A stretch of DNA of 64,000 nucleotides from Candidatus Phycosocius bacilliformis (lineage in GTDB: Bacteria; Pseudomonadota; Alphaproteobacteria; Caulobacterales; Aquidulcibacteraceae): contig NZ_BFBR01000006.1 of assembly GCF_003112735.1 (NCBI RefSeq), positions 62,001-126,000 of the forward strand, read 5' to 3'. The notes below the pieces were generated by a model. The model was not told where the DNA came from, did not search any database, and saw nothing but the letters and a program-made list of their open reading frames with translations. Position numbers and translations under genes: made by a program. Positions within the stretch are counted from its first letter, which is position 1. Every line of letters begins with the position of its first letter. Below, one piece after another: positions 54,447 to 63,029 of the stretch.

Positions 54447-56024
54447 ATGGAATCACGCGCCCTGCCGCCTGGGTGGCCCCGTCACTTTGCGGCCCAGATC
54501 GACCAATATCTTTCCGGCCAATCCCGCCGTGCCAACTCTGAAGCCCGCTTCCGGACAATTCTGGCAGCGGTTTTGCAGGAATGGGCAGACGTTGGCTTTC
54601 TGCGTGCGAATATCTCTGCGATTGCCGAGCGGGCTCGCGTTTCAACGGCAACCCTTTACCGCCTTTTCCCAAGCCGCGAGACCCTGAACCTTGAGGCGCT
54701 TGCTTTTGGGCATGTCATTCTGATGCAAGCGATGGAGACACGCCCTCGACATCCAAATCTGTTGCGAAACCTCGTTCACATGGTCAATCACTACACCGAG
54801 ATCCTGTGTGAGCGGCATTTCCGTCAATTCTCGCTGGGCCAAACATTCATGGTCCGCCAAGATGCCGACCAACGCGAAGAGGCCAGCCGCATCGCCTTTT
54901 CTGGTCATCGGGCCTTGCACGGCCTGTGGATCGATGAAGTTCGGCGGCTGATCGACGAAGGCTTTCTGCGAGATGGTGATGTGGACCACATGATGTTCCG
55001 CCTGATTGGGCCAATCGAGGCGCGCGCTCTTCATTGGTACCAGGCCGGACGTGGCTATTATCAGCCGTCCAAGAGCTGGCTGCATGAGGGTGTTGATGTG
55101 GTCGAAGGCTTCTTTGCTGTATATGGCACGCGTAAATACAAAATATTCCGAGACACCTACAGCTGGGACTGGAACAATCTGGCTGCTGTATCAGCCAGCT
55201 TTCGCGACCCACCCGTCAGAATTGCAGGGGGAATCCAGCGCTGGGACAGCCTGCCTCACATTGGCCAACTTGAGCAAGCCTTGGCTCAAAAAGCCGTTCC
55301 CCAAGACTTCATTGTCTTCGTATTTCGCGAGCTTAAGGCCATGTCCAGCCGCACCAACAACCGGCTTGACCCAACCAATCGGCGCAACCGCATCTTGGCA
55401 GCCGCGATCCATGAAAACTTTGAGCGCGGATTTGAAAATCTCTCGATCGCGGGCATCGCCCGACGGGCGGGGGTTTCAACGGCTACGCTTTACCGCGTCT
55501 TTGGGGATGACCGTAGTCTCTATGATGAAGCCCATATGCTGGGTCTGTCATTTTTCTGCGCCTGGGTCGCTCAAGACAGCCCGCAGGTCAACCCGATCGC
55601 ACGCATGGCGGATTATCTGATCAGACCTCTATTGACCTATATGGATCCGCGCAGCCTGCGCTTGGGCTCCATTCAATTTGGCCTGATCGCGCGCACGGAA
55701 GAAGGTGAGGTCTTGCCCACCTCGCCTTTGCTCATCCGCTATATCTACGGCTTCTGGGACCGTCGCTTCGCCCGATTGCGCGCCGAAAACTTCCTGTCAG
55801 AGCCAACAAGCTGGAAAATGATCATGGATGTGTTTGGCCCAGTTCAAAGCATGTCTTGGGGGCTAAAGAGCAACTCCGGTCAAACGTGGCTTCCCAGCAC
55901 AAGCTGGTACGAAGTCTGTTGGCGCGTGGCAGAAGACTTCTTCCAGCTTTACGGCACACCCCACTTTCACGCCTGCCTTCAAAAGCACGGCTGGAACAAG
56001 GAATTACCCGGCTTTAACAGCTAA
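54447..56024 (+). CDS. Double TetR regulator (two TetR domains in one chain)
   Basis: A 525-residue protein with two complete TetR units. N-half: HTH signature STATLYRLF at 66-74 and the ending GFFAVYGTRKYKIFRDTYSWDW at about 221-242. C-half: HTH signature STATLYRVF at 344-352 and DFFQLYGTPHFH near 505-516. The halves match genes A and B respectively, so this is best explained as a fusion of an A-B pair after duplication. One chain could bind DNA like a dimer without a partner. No frame interruption is visible. The linker (about 245-305) is not like TetR. Confidence 0.88.
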   Translation: MESRALPPGWPRHFAAQIDQYLSGQSRRANSEARFRTILAAVLQEWADVGFLRANISAIAERARVSTATLYRLFPSRETLNLEALAFGHVILMQAMETRPRHPNLLRNLVHMVNHYTEILCERHFRQFSLGQTFMVRQDADQREEASRIAFSGHRALHGLWIDEVRRLIDEGFLRDGDVDHMMFRLIGPIEARALHWYQAGRGYYQPSKSWLHEGVDVVEGFFAVYGTRKYKIFRDTYSWDWNNLAAVSASFRDPPVRIAGGIQRWDSLPHIGQLEQALAQKAVPQDFIVFVFRELKAMSSRTNNRLDPTNRRNRILAAAIHENFERGFENLSIAGIARRAGVSTATLYRVFGDDRSLYDEAHMLGLSFFCAWVAQDSPQVNPIARMADYLIRPLLTYMDPRSLRLGSIQFGLIARTEEGEVLPTSPLLIRYIYGFWDRRFARLRAENFLSEPTSWKMIMDVFGPVQSMSWGLKSNSGQTWLPSTSWYEVCWRVAEDFFQLYGTPHFHACLQKHGWNKELPGFNS

Positions 56025-56048
56025 TCCTTCCTGTAGTGCTGGCTTGGG

Positions 56049-57383
56049 CTAAGCGACCTGACCTGCCAAACGGGCCGCTGCCTTTTCATAACCAATCAGC
56101 ATGAACATCAGCTTCATTTCAGGACCATGGTCCTGGCCTGTCAGGGCTTGGCGCAACGGCATGAAGAGAGCCTTGCCCTTTGCCCCGGTCGATGCTTTCA
56201 CCGCCTCGGTAAAGCCCGACCAGCTGTTCTCATCATAGGGCCCTGCAGGCAGCAGGTCGGCTGCGGTGGCGATAAACCCACCATCCTCTATCTTGGGCGT
56301 TATCGGACCGCGTACCACGTCGGCCCATTGGGTCACATCATCAAAGCGGGACAAATTGCCGCGAACCGCCAACCAGAAAGCCTCACCCAGATCACAATTC
56401 AAAGCTGACAGGCGCGGCTTCATCACCTCATAACTAGCATGTTGCAGCAATTGGGCATCGAGGCGACGCACATCTTCGGGGTCAAAACGGGCTGGCGCTC
56501 GGCCGATCTTGGCAAAGTCAAACCCGGCAATCAGTGCATCAAGACTGTCAACCGCCTCAATCGGATCAGATGTGCCGATCCGAGCCATCAAGGACAGGAC
56601 TGCCAAGGGGGCAACACCGGACTCCCGCAGGCTTTCCACTGACAGCGAACCGATACGCTTCGACAGGGTTTCTCCATCAGCCCCAACCAGAAGCGGGAAA
56701 TGGCCGAATTCTGGACGCGTGCCACCGGTCAATGCCTCAAAAATTTCTGCCTGCGCGCCAGTATTGGTGACATGATCCTCACCCCGGATCACATGTGTAA
56801 CGCCAAGGTCCACGTCATCGACCACCGATGGCAGCGTGTACAAATAAGCCCCATCGGCCCGGATCAGGACCGGATCGGACATGGAAGCGGTATCCACCGT
56901 CTGCTCACCCCGGATTAAATCTTGCCAAGCCACGCGCTTTCCCGACAGCTTGAAGCGCCAGTGCGGCTTGCGGCCTTCGGCCTCGTAAGCGGCCTTTTCC
57001 GCCTCGCTCAGCGACAAAGCGGCACGATCATAAATAGGCGGCAGTTTACGCGACAAAGCGATCTTGCGCTTGCGGTCGAGTTCTTCAGCCGTTTCATAAC
57101 ATGGATAGAGCAAGCCCATCGCAATCAGCTTGTCGCGCGCCTTGTCATAAACATCAAAGCGCGCAGATTGGCGGGCCTCTTCGTCCCATGTCAGGCCAAG
57201 CCACGTTAGATCGGTACGGATCCCATCCTCATAGGCCTTAGTCGAGCGGGCGGTATCGGTATCATCAATACGCAATAGGAACGTACCGCCGTGCTGGCGC
57301 ACGAACAGCCAATTGCGCAGTGCGGTGATGACATTGCCAACGTGAAGCTTACCGGTGGGCGAAGGTGCAAATCTGACTTTCAT
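56049..57383 (-). CDS. gltX2: Glutamyl-tRNA synthetase 2
   Basis: A 444-residue second GluRS. FAPSPTGKLHVGNVITALRNWLF (HIGH-type) and ETLSKRIGS (KMSKS-type) are both present. TLPSVVDDVDLGVTHVIRGEDHV is typical of the GluRS2 group. In alphaproteobacteria one enzyme mainly charges tRNA-Glu and the other tRNA-Gln, before amidation by GatCAB. It is convergent with the double TetR gene (24 bp apart) and divergent from lexA. Confidence 0.94.
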   Translation of the reverse strand: MKVRFAPSPTGKLHVGNVITALRNWLFVRQHGGTFLLRIDDTDTARSTKAYEDGIRTDLTWLGLTWDEEARQSARFDVYDKARDKLIAMGLLYPCYETAEELDRKRKIALSRKLPPIYDRAALSLSEAEKAAYEAEGRKPHWRFKLSGKRVAWQDLIRGEQTVDTASMSDPVLIRADGAYLYTLPSVVDDVDLGVTHVIRGEDHVTNTGAQAEIFEALTGGTRPEFGHFPLLVGADGETLSKRIGSLSVESLRESGVAPLAVLSLMARIGTSDPIEAVDSLDALIAGFDFAKIGRAPARFDPEDVRRLDAQLLQHASYEVMKPRLSALNCDLGEAFWLAVRGNLSRFDDVTQWADVVRGPITPKIEDGGFIATAADLLPAGPYDENSWSGFTEAVKASTGAKGKALFMPLRQALTGQDHGPEMKLMFMLIGYEKAAARLAGQVA

Positions 57384-57500
57384 ATCCGTGTCCTGTTGGG
57401 CGGTGGCTTAGCAGCACCTGCGCCGCGGCGCGAGGGGGTTAGGTGCAGGACGGGTCCACACGGCTGATGAAAATTTACCCAGGCTATAGACGCAAAAACG

Positions 57501-57515
57501 GAACAGAGTTAGAAC
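57501..57515. promoter_or_regulatory. LexA operator 1 upstream of lexA (GAAC-N7-GAAC)
   Basis: GAAC at 57501-57504 and 57512-57515 with exactly seven bases between; on the other strand this reads GTTC-N7-GTTC, the alphaproteobacterial SOS box. Confidence 0.85.
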
Positions 57516-57526
57516 ATCTTAACTTT

Positions 57527-57541
57527 GTTCGTGGATCGTTC
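57527..57541. promoter_or_regulatory. LexA operator 2 upstream of lexA (GTTC-N7-GTTC)
   Basis: GTTC at 57527-57530 and 57538-57541, seven bases between. It lies 11 bp after operator 1 in the opposite orientation and about 55 bp before the lexA start. Confidence 0.88.
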
Positions 57542-57596
57542 ACGGCAAAAGGTATTTTCGACAGGGTCGGTTGCGATCTGAAACGGGGGAAAAAGG

Positions 57597-58307
57597 ATGC
57601 TGACGTCCAAACAGCGGGAGCTTTTGCTCTTCATTCATGAACGTTTGAAGGAAACCGGCGTGTCACCTTCATTTGATGAAATGAAGGATGCGCTGGATCT
57701 GGCTTCTAAGTCCGGCATCCACCGTCTGATCACAGCGTTGGAAGAACGTGGGTTTCTCCGGCGGCTTGCCCATCGCGCACGTGCGCTTGAGGTTTTGAAA
57801 CTGCCAGACAGCGCCACCACGGCAGCCCCACCCAAAGGTCGTCAGCCCTTCTTGCCAACAGTAGTCGGCACCAGGCCAGCTCCCGTTCCAGCCCAAGTTT
57901 CAGCCCCTGCCCCGGCACCAGCGACTCCGGCCAATGACATCGCTGTTTTGGGCCGGATTGCCGCGGGTGTGCCGATTGAAGCAATCCAACATGAAGTAGA
58001 TCGGATTGCCGCACCTGATCACCTCGACCCTGCCTTGCATTTTGCCCTTGAAGTCAAAGGTGATTCAATGATCGATGCGGGCATTTTGGAAGGTGATTTT
58101 GTAATCATTCGTCGCACAGATGATGCCCAATCGGGCGACATCGTTGTGGCGCTGGTGGATGAGGAAGAGGCAACTTTGAAGCGTTTGCGTCGGCGCGGCC
58201 AGTCTATCGCCTTGGAAGCAGCCAACCCGCGTTACGAAACGCGCATTTTCGGACCCGATCGGGTTAAGGTTCAAGGTGTTCTGGCAGCACTTTATCGGCG
58301 ATATTAG
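57597..58307 (+). CDS. lexA: SOS repressor LexA
   Basis: Represses the SOS regulon and cleaves itself when RecA is activated. HTH in the first 60 residues ([26 protein letters not shown], key: [10 protein letters not shown]), cleavage site A123-G124 in RIAAGVP, catalytic S157 (GDSMIDAGI) and K195 (EEATLKRL). The linker of about residues 70-115 is long and Ala/Pro-rich, giving 236 residues. Two LexA boxes upstream show autoregulation. ATG 57597. Confidence 0.97.
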   Translation: MLTSKQRELLLFIHERLKETGVSPSFDEMKDALDLASKSGIHRLITALEERGFLRRLAHRARALEVLKLPDSATTAAPPKGRQPFLPTVVGTRPAPVPAQVSAPAPAPATPANDIAVLGRIAAGVPIEAIQHEVDRIAAPDHLDPALHFALEVKGDSMIDAGILEGDFVIIRRTDDAQSGDIVVALVDEEEATLKRLRRRGQSIALEAANPRYETRIFGPDRVKVQGVLAALYRRY

Positions 58308-58419
58308 GGGCGGTAGACCGAAGAAAGCTCTTCAATTCAAACGACCGGTTGGCACAAGAAGCGCCTGAGACGATTTCAACAGGCGCTTGCCTCGTCGCCG
58401 TTCGACGTGTTGCCGCTTC

Positions 58420-61400
58420 CTAAAACTCGGTGACGAGATCAACCCCTGATGCGCTCTTCAAGGCACGACGGGCCGCGACATCGATCGGAAATCGCCCTGG
58501 GGCCTGGATTTCCACTTCCCGACCATCAGGCAGTTCCAGCACGATGCGCAATTCGCCAAAGCTGGAAGCCGTGGCCCCGCGCAGCGTTTCGGTGACTTTT
58601 GCCAATTCATCGACCCCAGCCCCGCGCGCCAGAAAAACTTTGATGCCTGCGCAGCCTGAAATGTCGGCCTGATCAAGCAGTTCAATCTTTTCAGCAGACA
58701 ATTTCAAATCACCATCGCGCAAGCGTGCCTTGGCCCGGAAACTGATCGACGTGCCCGGCTCGAGATGATCGCGCGCATCGTGCAGCGTCTCTGGCATGAC
58801 CATAACTTCAAACTCGCCGGTGGGATCGCTCAATGTCACCCAAGCGAACTTGCCGCCATCGCGTGCCGGACGTTCCTTGCGCGCCCGCACCACCCCAGCC
58901 ATGCGGAAAATGGCATCAGAGCCCTGCATGCGGGCAGCAATCTCAGAGAAAAACACCGTCTGGCGACGACGCAGCGCATCGGTCAAATCATCCAATGGAT
59001 GCCCTGACAAGAACAGGCCCAAAGCGGCAAACTCATTGTCCAAGCGTTCTTGAGCCGACCATGGCTTGACCTGCGGCAAGGGCGCGCGCGGGGGAGGCGC
59101 AGCATCGCCAAACAGGCTTGTCTGTGCGCTTTGCCGATCCGCAGCTGCAGCATTGGCATGGGCTACAAGCTGATCAGCAGCGGCAAAAACCAATGCCCGA
59201 TTGGGCTCAATGGAATCAAACGCCCCGGCCTTGGCCAATGTCTCCCATGTGCGTCGCCCAAGAATGCGCGGATCGACCCGCTCAGCCAAATCGTGCAGCG
59301 ACGAAAACCTGCCCCCCGTGTTGCGGATGTCCACCAATTGGGCCATCGCTGCCACACCCACCGATTTGATGCCCCCCAATGCATAGCGAATGGCATCATC
59401 CTGCACAGAAAAGTCAGCCTCTGAATAGTTAAGATCAGGCGATAAAACCTTGATCTTCATGGATTTTGCCTCTTGCATAAAGGCGCCGAGCTTGTCGGTG
59501 TCATCTATATCGAGAGACATAGAGGCAGCCATGAACTCAACTGGATGATTGGCCTTCAGATAGGCAGTCTGGTACGCGATCACCGCATAGGCGGCAGCAT
59601 GGGATTTGTTGAAGCCATAGCCCGCAAATTCGCTCACCAATTCGAAGATACGGTCCGCAAGCTCACCGTCCACCCCGCGCGCAACTGCGCCCGATACAAA
59701 TCGATCCTTTTGCTTGGCCATTTCCTCCGGCTTTTTCTTGCCCATGGCACGGCGCAAAAGGTCGGCCTCGCCCAATGAATAGCCTGACAGGATCTGGGCG
59801 ATCTGCATCACCTGTTCCTGATAAATGATGACGCCTTGGGTTTCCTTCAAAACAGAAACGAGACTTTCATGAAGATAATCAGCCTCTTTGCGGCCAAACT
59901 TCACATCGCAATACGTCTCAATATTCTTCATCGGGCCAGGACGATAGAGCGAAATCAAGGCAATGATGTCATCAAGACTATCGGCGCGCATTTTGCGCAG
60001 CGTATCGCGCATGCCCTGACTTTCCAGTTGGAACACGCCCATGGTCTTGCCCGATGCCAAAAGCTCATAGGTTTTTCGGTCATCAAAGGGCAAGGTGTCC
60101 AGATCGACGTCAATGCCGCGCTGTTTGAGAAAATCCAACGCGCGCTGAATCACTGTCAGGGTTTTCAGTCCCAGAAAGTCGAATTTCACCAAGCCGGCCG
60201 GTTCAACCCATTTCATGTTGAATTGGGTAGCCGGTAGATTTGAGCGGGGGTCCTTATACAGGGGAACCAGCTCATGCAGAGGCCGGTCACCAATCACCAC
60301 GCCAGCAGCATGGGTTGACGCATTGCGATAGAGGCCTTCGAGCTCAATCGCGGCATCGAGCAAGGTTTTCACGTCTGCATCACGCGCGCGCTCTTCCTGC
60401 AAACGCGGCTCATCCTTGATCGCTTGCGCCAAAGTAACCGGGGCGGCAGGATTGTTTGGCACCATTTTCGCCAGGCGATCTACCTGGGTGTAGGACATAT
60501 CCAGCACCCGGCCGACATCGCGCAAAGCCGCCCGTGCCTGCAGGGTCCCAAAGGTAATGATCTGGGCGACCCGATCTGCACCGTATTTTTTTTGAACATA
60601 ATCGATGACTTGGTCGCGCTTTTCCTGGCAGAAGTCGATGTCGAAGTCCGGCATTGACACCCGTTCAGGGTTGAGGAAGCGCTCAAATAAGAGTCCAAAA
60701 GCCAGCGGATCTAGGTCGGTAATCGTCAACGCATAAGCAACCAGCGAACCCGCACCCGACCCCCGCCCAGGCCCGACCGGCACCTTATGTTCTTTCGACC
60801 ATTTGATGAAATCAGCCACGATCAGGAAGTAGCCAGCAAAGCCCATCCGGTTGATGACTTGGATTTCATGCTCGAGGCGTTGTTCATAAATCGACCGGTC
60901 GACAACAGGTGGCCGCTTGGCCAGACGGGCCTCAAGCCCGGCACGGGCTTGGCTGGCCAATTCTTCCGGCTCATCGCGCCCCTCAGCCGTCGTATAGCGG
61001 GGCAAAATGGGCGCGCGGGTTCGCGGCCGGACGGCACAGCGACGGGCGATATCCACACTATTTGCCAAGGCTTCAGGCAGATCGGCAAACAATGCCACCA
61101 TCTCTTCCTCGCTGCGGAAGCAATGATGCGGGGAAACCCGCTCGCGCTTGTCATCGGCGACACGCGTGGCCTGCCCGATACACATAAGAATGTCCTGAGC
61201 ACGATGTCGTTCAGGGCTTTCAAATCGCACATCATTGGTGGCCACCAAGGGCAGTGCGCGATCATAGGCCAGATCAATCAAGGCGGGCTCAACTTGCGCT
61301 TCATCGGCCATGCCGTGACGCTGGAGCTCGACATAAAGCCGATTGGGGAAAGCCTTGCCGAGCTTGTCGAGCAGAAGTTCGGCTTCCTGGCGCAAATTGG

Positions 61401-62004
61401 CCAATAATGCGCGCGACAACAGCCCCTCACGCCCCCCGGTCAGGCAGATCACACCCGCATTGTGCGCCAGCACTTTCTCCAGTGGAACATGGGGAAGACT
61501 GCCAGCGGGCACATCCAGAAAAGCCAAACTCGACAATGCCATCAGATTGGCCCAGCCGGTCTCATTCTGGGCAATAAGCGCAAGCGCGCCATCAGGCCCC
61601 GGCATAGCACCGGGCTTGGGTGCCAAAAAGGCGACAGGCACCGTCAGCCCCATAATGGGCTGAATACCTTTTTCGGCGAGTGCCTCAGAAAACTCGAGCG
61701 CACCAAACAGATTGGGATCAGAAATACCAACAGCGACACAACCGGCCTTGGCAGCAACCCCGGCCAGCTTTTTGACCGTCATCGCCCCATCGAGCAAGGA
61801 ATAGGCTGACCGCACCCGCAGATGAATGAAACCGGGCCCAGCCACCACCCTTGCTGCCCCACCAAGCCCATCACTCGACCCACCACTCGACCCATCACTG
61901 GGCCCACCATTCGGACGAGACCGCGCACCCTCGCCGACAGATCCAGCATGGCTGCCCGCCCCGCCATCCGCCACTGCCTGCCCAGACTGCGCCTCGTTGC
62001 TCAT
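58420..62004 (-). CDS. dnaE: DNA polymerase III alpha subunit
   Basis: Replicative polymerase. From ATG 62004 (GTG 62016 possible) the protein has 1194 residues. FIHLRVRSAYSLLDGAMTVKKL starts the PHP domain; the palm carries MPDFDIDF with catalytic Asp residues; later VGPGRGSGAGSLVAYAL and helix-hairpin and OB domains. The N-terminus has about 55 extra residues rich in Gly and Ser, from a 12-bp repeat (positions 61868-61904). It lies behind the 28-residue SOS-linked ORF. Confidence 0.96.
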   Translation of the reverse strand: MSNEAQSGQAVADGGAGSHAGSVGEGARSRPNGGPSDGSSGGSSDGLGGAARVVAGPGFIHLRVRSAYSLLDGAMTVKKLAGVAAKAGCVAVGISDPNLFGALEFSEALAEKGIQPIMGLTVPVAFLAPKPGAMPGPDGALALIAQNETGWANLMALSSLAFLDVPAGSLPHVPLEKVLAHNAGVICLTGGREGLLSRALLANLRQEAELLLDKLGKAFPNRLYVELQRHGMADEAQVEPALIDLAYDRALPLVATNDVRFESPERHRAQDILMCIGQATRVADDKRERVSPHHCFRSEEEMVALFADLPEALANSVDIARRCAVRPRTRAPILPRYTTAEGRDEPEELASQARAGLEARLAKRPPVVDRSIYEQRLEHEIQVINRMGFAGYFLIVADFIKWSKEHKVPVGPGRGSGAGSLVAYALTITDLDPLAFGLLFERFLNPERVSMPDFDIDFCQEKRDQVIDYVQKKYGADRVAQIITFGTLQARAALRDVGRVLDMSYTQVDRLAKMVPNNPAAPVTLAQAIKDEPRLQEERARDADVKTLLDAAIELEGLYRNASTHAAGVVIGDRPLHELVPLYKDPRSNLPATQFNMKWVEPAGLVKFDFLGLKTLTVIQRALDFLKQRGIDVDLDTLPFDDRKTYELLASGKTMGVFQLESQGMRDTLRKMRADSLDDIIALISLYRPGPMKNIETYCDVKFGRKEADYLHESLVSVLKETQGVIIYQEQVMQIAQILSGYSLGEADLLRRAMGKKKPEEMAKQKDRFVSGAVARGVDGELADRIFELVSEFAGYGFNKSHAAAYAVIAYQTAYLKANHPVEFMAASMSLDIDDTDKLGAFMQEAKSMKIKVLSPDLNYSEADFSVQDDAIRYALGGIKSVGVAAMAQLVDIRNTGGRFSSLHDLAERVDPRILGRRTWETLAKAGAFDSIEPNRALVFAAADQLVAHANAAAADRQSAQTSLFGDAAPPPRAPLPQVKPWSAQERLDNEFAALGLFLSGHPLDDLTDALRRRQTVFFSEIAARMQGSDAIFRMAGVVRARKERPARDGGKFAWVTLSDPTGEFEVMVMPETLHDARDHLEPGTSISFRAKARLRDGDLKLSAEKIELLDQADISGCAGIKVFLARGAGVDELAKVTETLRGATASSFGELRIVLELPDGREVEIQAPGRFPIDVAARRALKSASGVDLVTEF
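61868..61904 (-). repeat. 12-bp repeat in the 5' end of dnaE
   Basis: Three imperfect 12-bp copies encode SDGSSGGSSDGLGG in the N-terminal extension of DnaE: AGTGATGGGTCG, AGTGGTGGGTCG, AGTGATGGGCTT. Copy number may vary between strains. Confidence 0.7.
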
Positions 62005-62145
62005 GCCATCACCCACATCCGCCTGCTACATCCTGCCCGCCATCGCTGCACCCGCACGCAAGACAAGCTGAATCGACACAAACGGATGTGACAGGACTTC
62101 GCGGCGTCTGTCAGCCCCTGCCGACAGAAAACACCCCATTCATCC

Positions 62146-62232
62146 TCACCCGATGACAGCGCCCCAACCCCAAGCCATCAGGGTGAAAGCGAGAATGGCA
62201 GCAAACGCAGCAGCATCTTGAAGTTGGGCCAT
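62146..62232 (-). CDS. 28-residue SOS-linked membrane peptide (SidA-like candidate)
   Basis: ATG 62232 with GGGAGAGG five bases upstream opens MAQLQDAAAFAAILAFTLMA and continues WGWGAVIG to a TGA at 62146. One predicted TM helix covers about residues 8-26. A LexA box (GTTC-N7-GTTC) lies at 62246-62260, 13 bp upstream. Caulobacter SidA is an SOS-induced 29-residue inner-membrane division inhibitor acting on FtsW/FtsN; size, topology and regulation agree, but I could not compare sequences. It is 141 bp upstream of dnaE on the same strand. Confidence 0.62.
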   Translation of the reverse strand: MAQLQDAAAFAAILAFTLMAWGWGAVIG

Positions 62233-62245
62233 GATCCTCTCCCAT

Positions 62246-62260
62246 GTTCTTGCTTCGTTC
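62246..62260. promoter_or_regulatory. LexA box upstream of the 28-residue ORF
   Basis: GTTC at 62246-62249 and 62257-62260 with exactly seven bases between. It overlaps the region where the promoter of the small ORF and possibly dnaE must lie. A further GTTC occurs at 62273. Confidence 0.75.
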
Positions 62261-62336
62261 TATTCTTGTTTTGTTCTCATGGCAAGGGCTCTTTTGCAGC
62301 TCCCACCGCACATGCGGACCTGCTTCAATCTAGGCG

Positions 62337-63029
62337 TCAATCTTCAACAAGACGGCCGGATTCGATACGGAAAACCCGGTCCATTTGGCGGGCCAGGTCG
62401 AGATTATGGGTGGCGACCAAGGCCGCGCTGCCCTCGTCTCGTGTTGCCTTGCGGAAGATGTCGAACACAAAGCTGGAGGTGGCCGGGTCGAGATTGCCGG
62501 TCGGTTCATCGGCAATCAAGAGTGCGGGCTTATTGGCTAAGGCGCGAGCGATCGCCACTCGTTGCTGCTCCCCGCCCGATAATTGGCCAGGCTGATGGTG
62601 CTGGCGATCTTGCAGACCCATGGATGACAAGAGCGCACCCGCCCGCGCACGCGCAGCCTCAGTAGCCACCCCGCCGATCCATTGTGGCAGGGCCACATTA
62701 TCCAGTGCGCTAAACTCGGGCAGCAGATGGTGGAACTGATAGACAAAGCCCAATGCCTGCCGCCGTAAAGCTGTGCGGGCAGCGTCTGGAAGGCTGGTAG
62801 CATCCTGTCCAGTCAGCTCTACTGTGCCACCTTGGACAGCCTCAAGAAGGCCCGCAGCATGCAAGAGCGAGGATTTGCCAGAGCCCGATGGGCCAATCAG
62901 AGCCACGATCTCGCCCGGATTGACCACCAGATCGACACCTTTGAGAACTTCAAGCTCCCCAGCTCGGGTGTGATAGGCCCGGCGTAATTGGGTTAGACGC
63001 AAGACGGGTGGACGGACCTCATCACTCAT
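62337..63029 (-). CDS. lolD: Lipoprotein-releasing ABC ATPase LolD
   Basis: ATPase of the LolCDE complex that releases outer-membrane lipoproteins from the inner membrane. Walker A GPSGSGKSS, signature LSGGEQQR and Walker B LLIADEPTGNLD are all clear; VYQFHHLLPEFSALDNVALP is typical of LolD. 230 residues. It overlaps lolC/E by 8 bp. Confidence 0.94.
   Translation of the reverse strand: MSDEVRPPVLRLTQLRRAYHTRAGELEVLKGVDLVVNPGEIVALIGPSGSGKSSLLHAAGLLEAVQGGTVELTGQDATSLPDAARTALRRQALGFVYQFHHLLPEFSALDNVALPQWIGGVATEAARARAGALLSSMGLQDRQHHQPGQLSGGEQQRVAIARALANKPALLIADEPTGNLDPATSSFVFDIFRKATRDEGSAALVATHNLDLARQMDRVFRIESGRLVED

Noticed and set aside
58359-58388. 9-bp hairpin between lexA and dnaE
   Set aside because: Could be a shared terminator of the convergent genes, but lacks T-runs.
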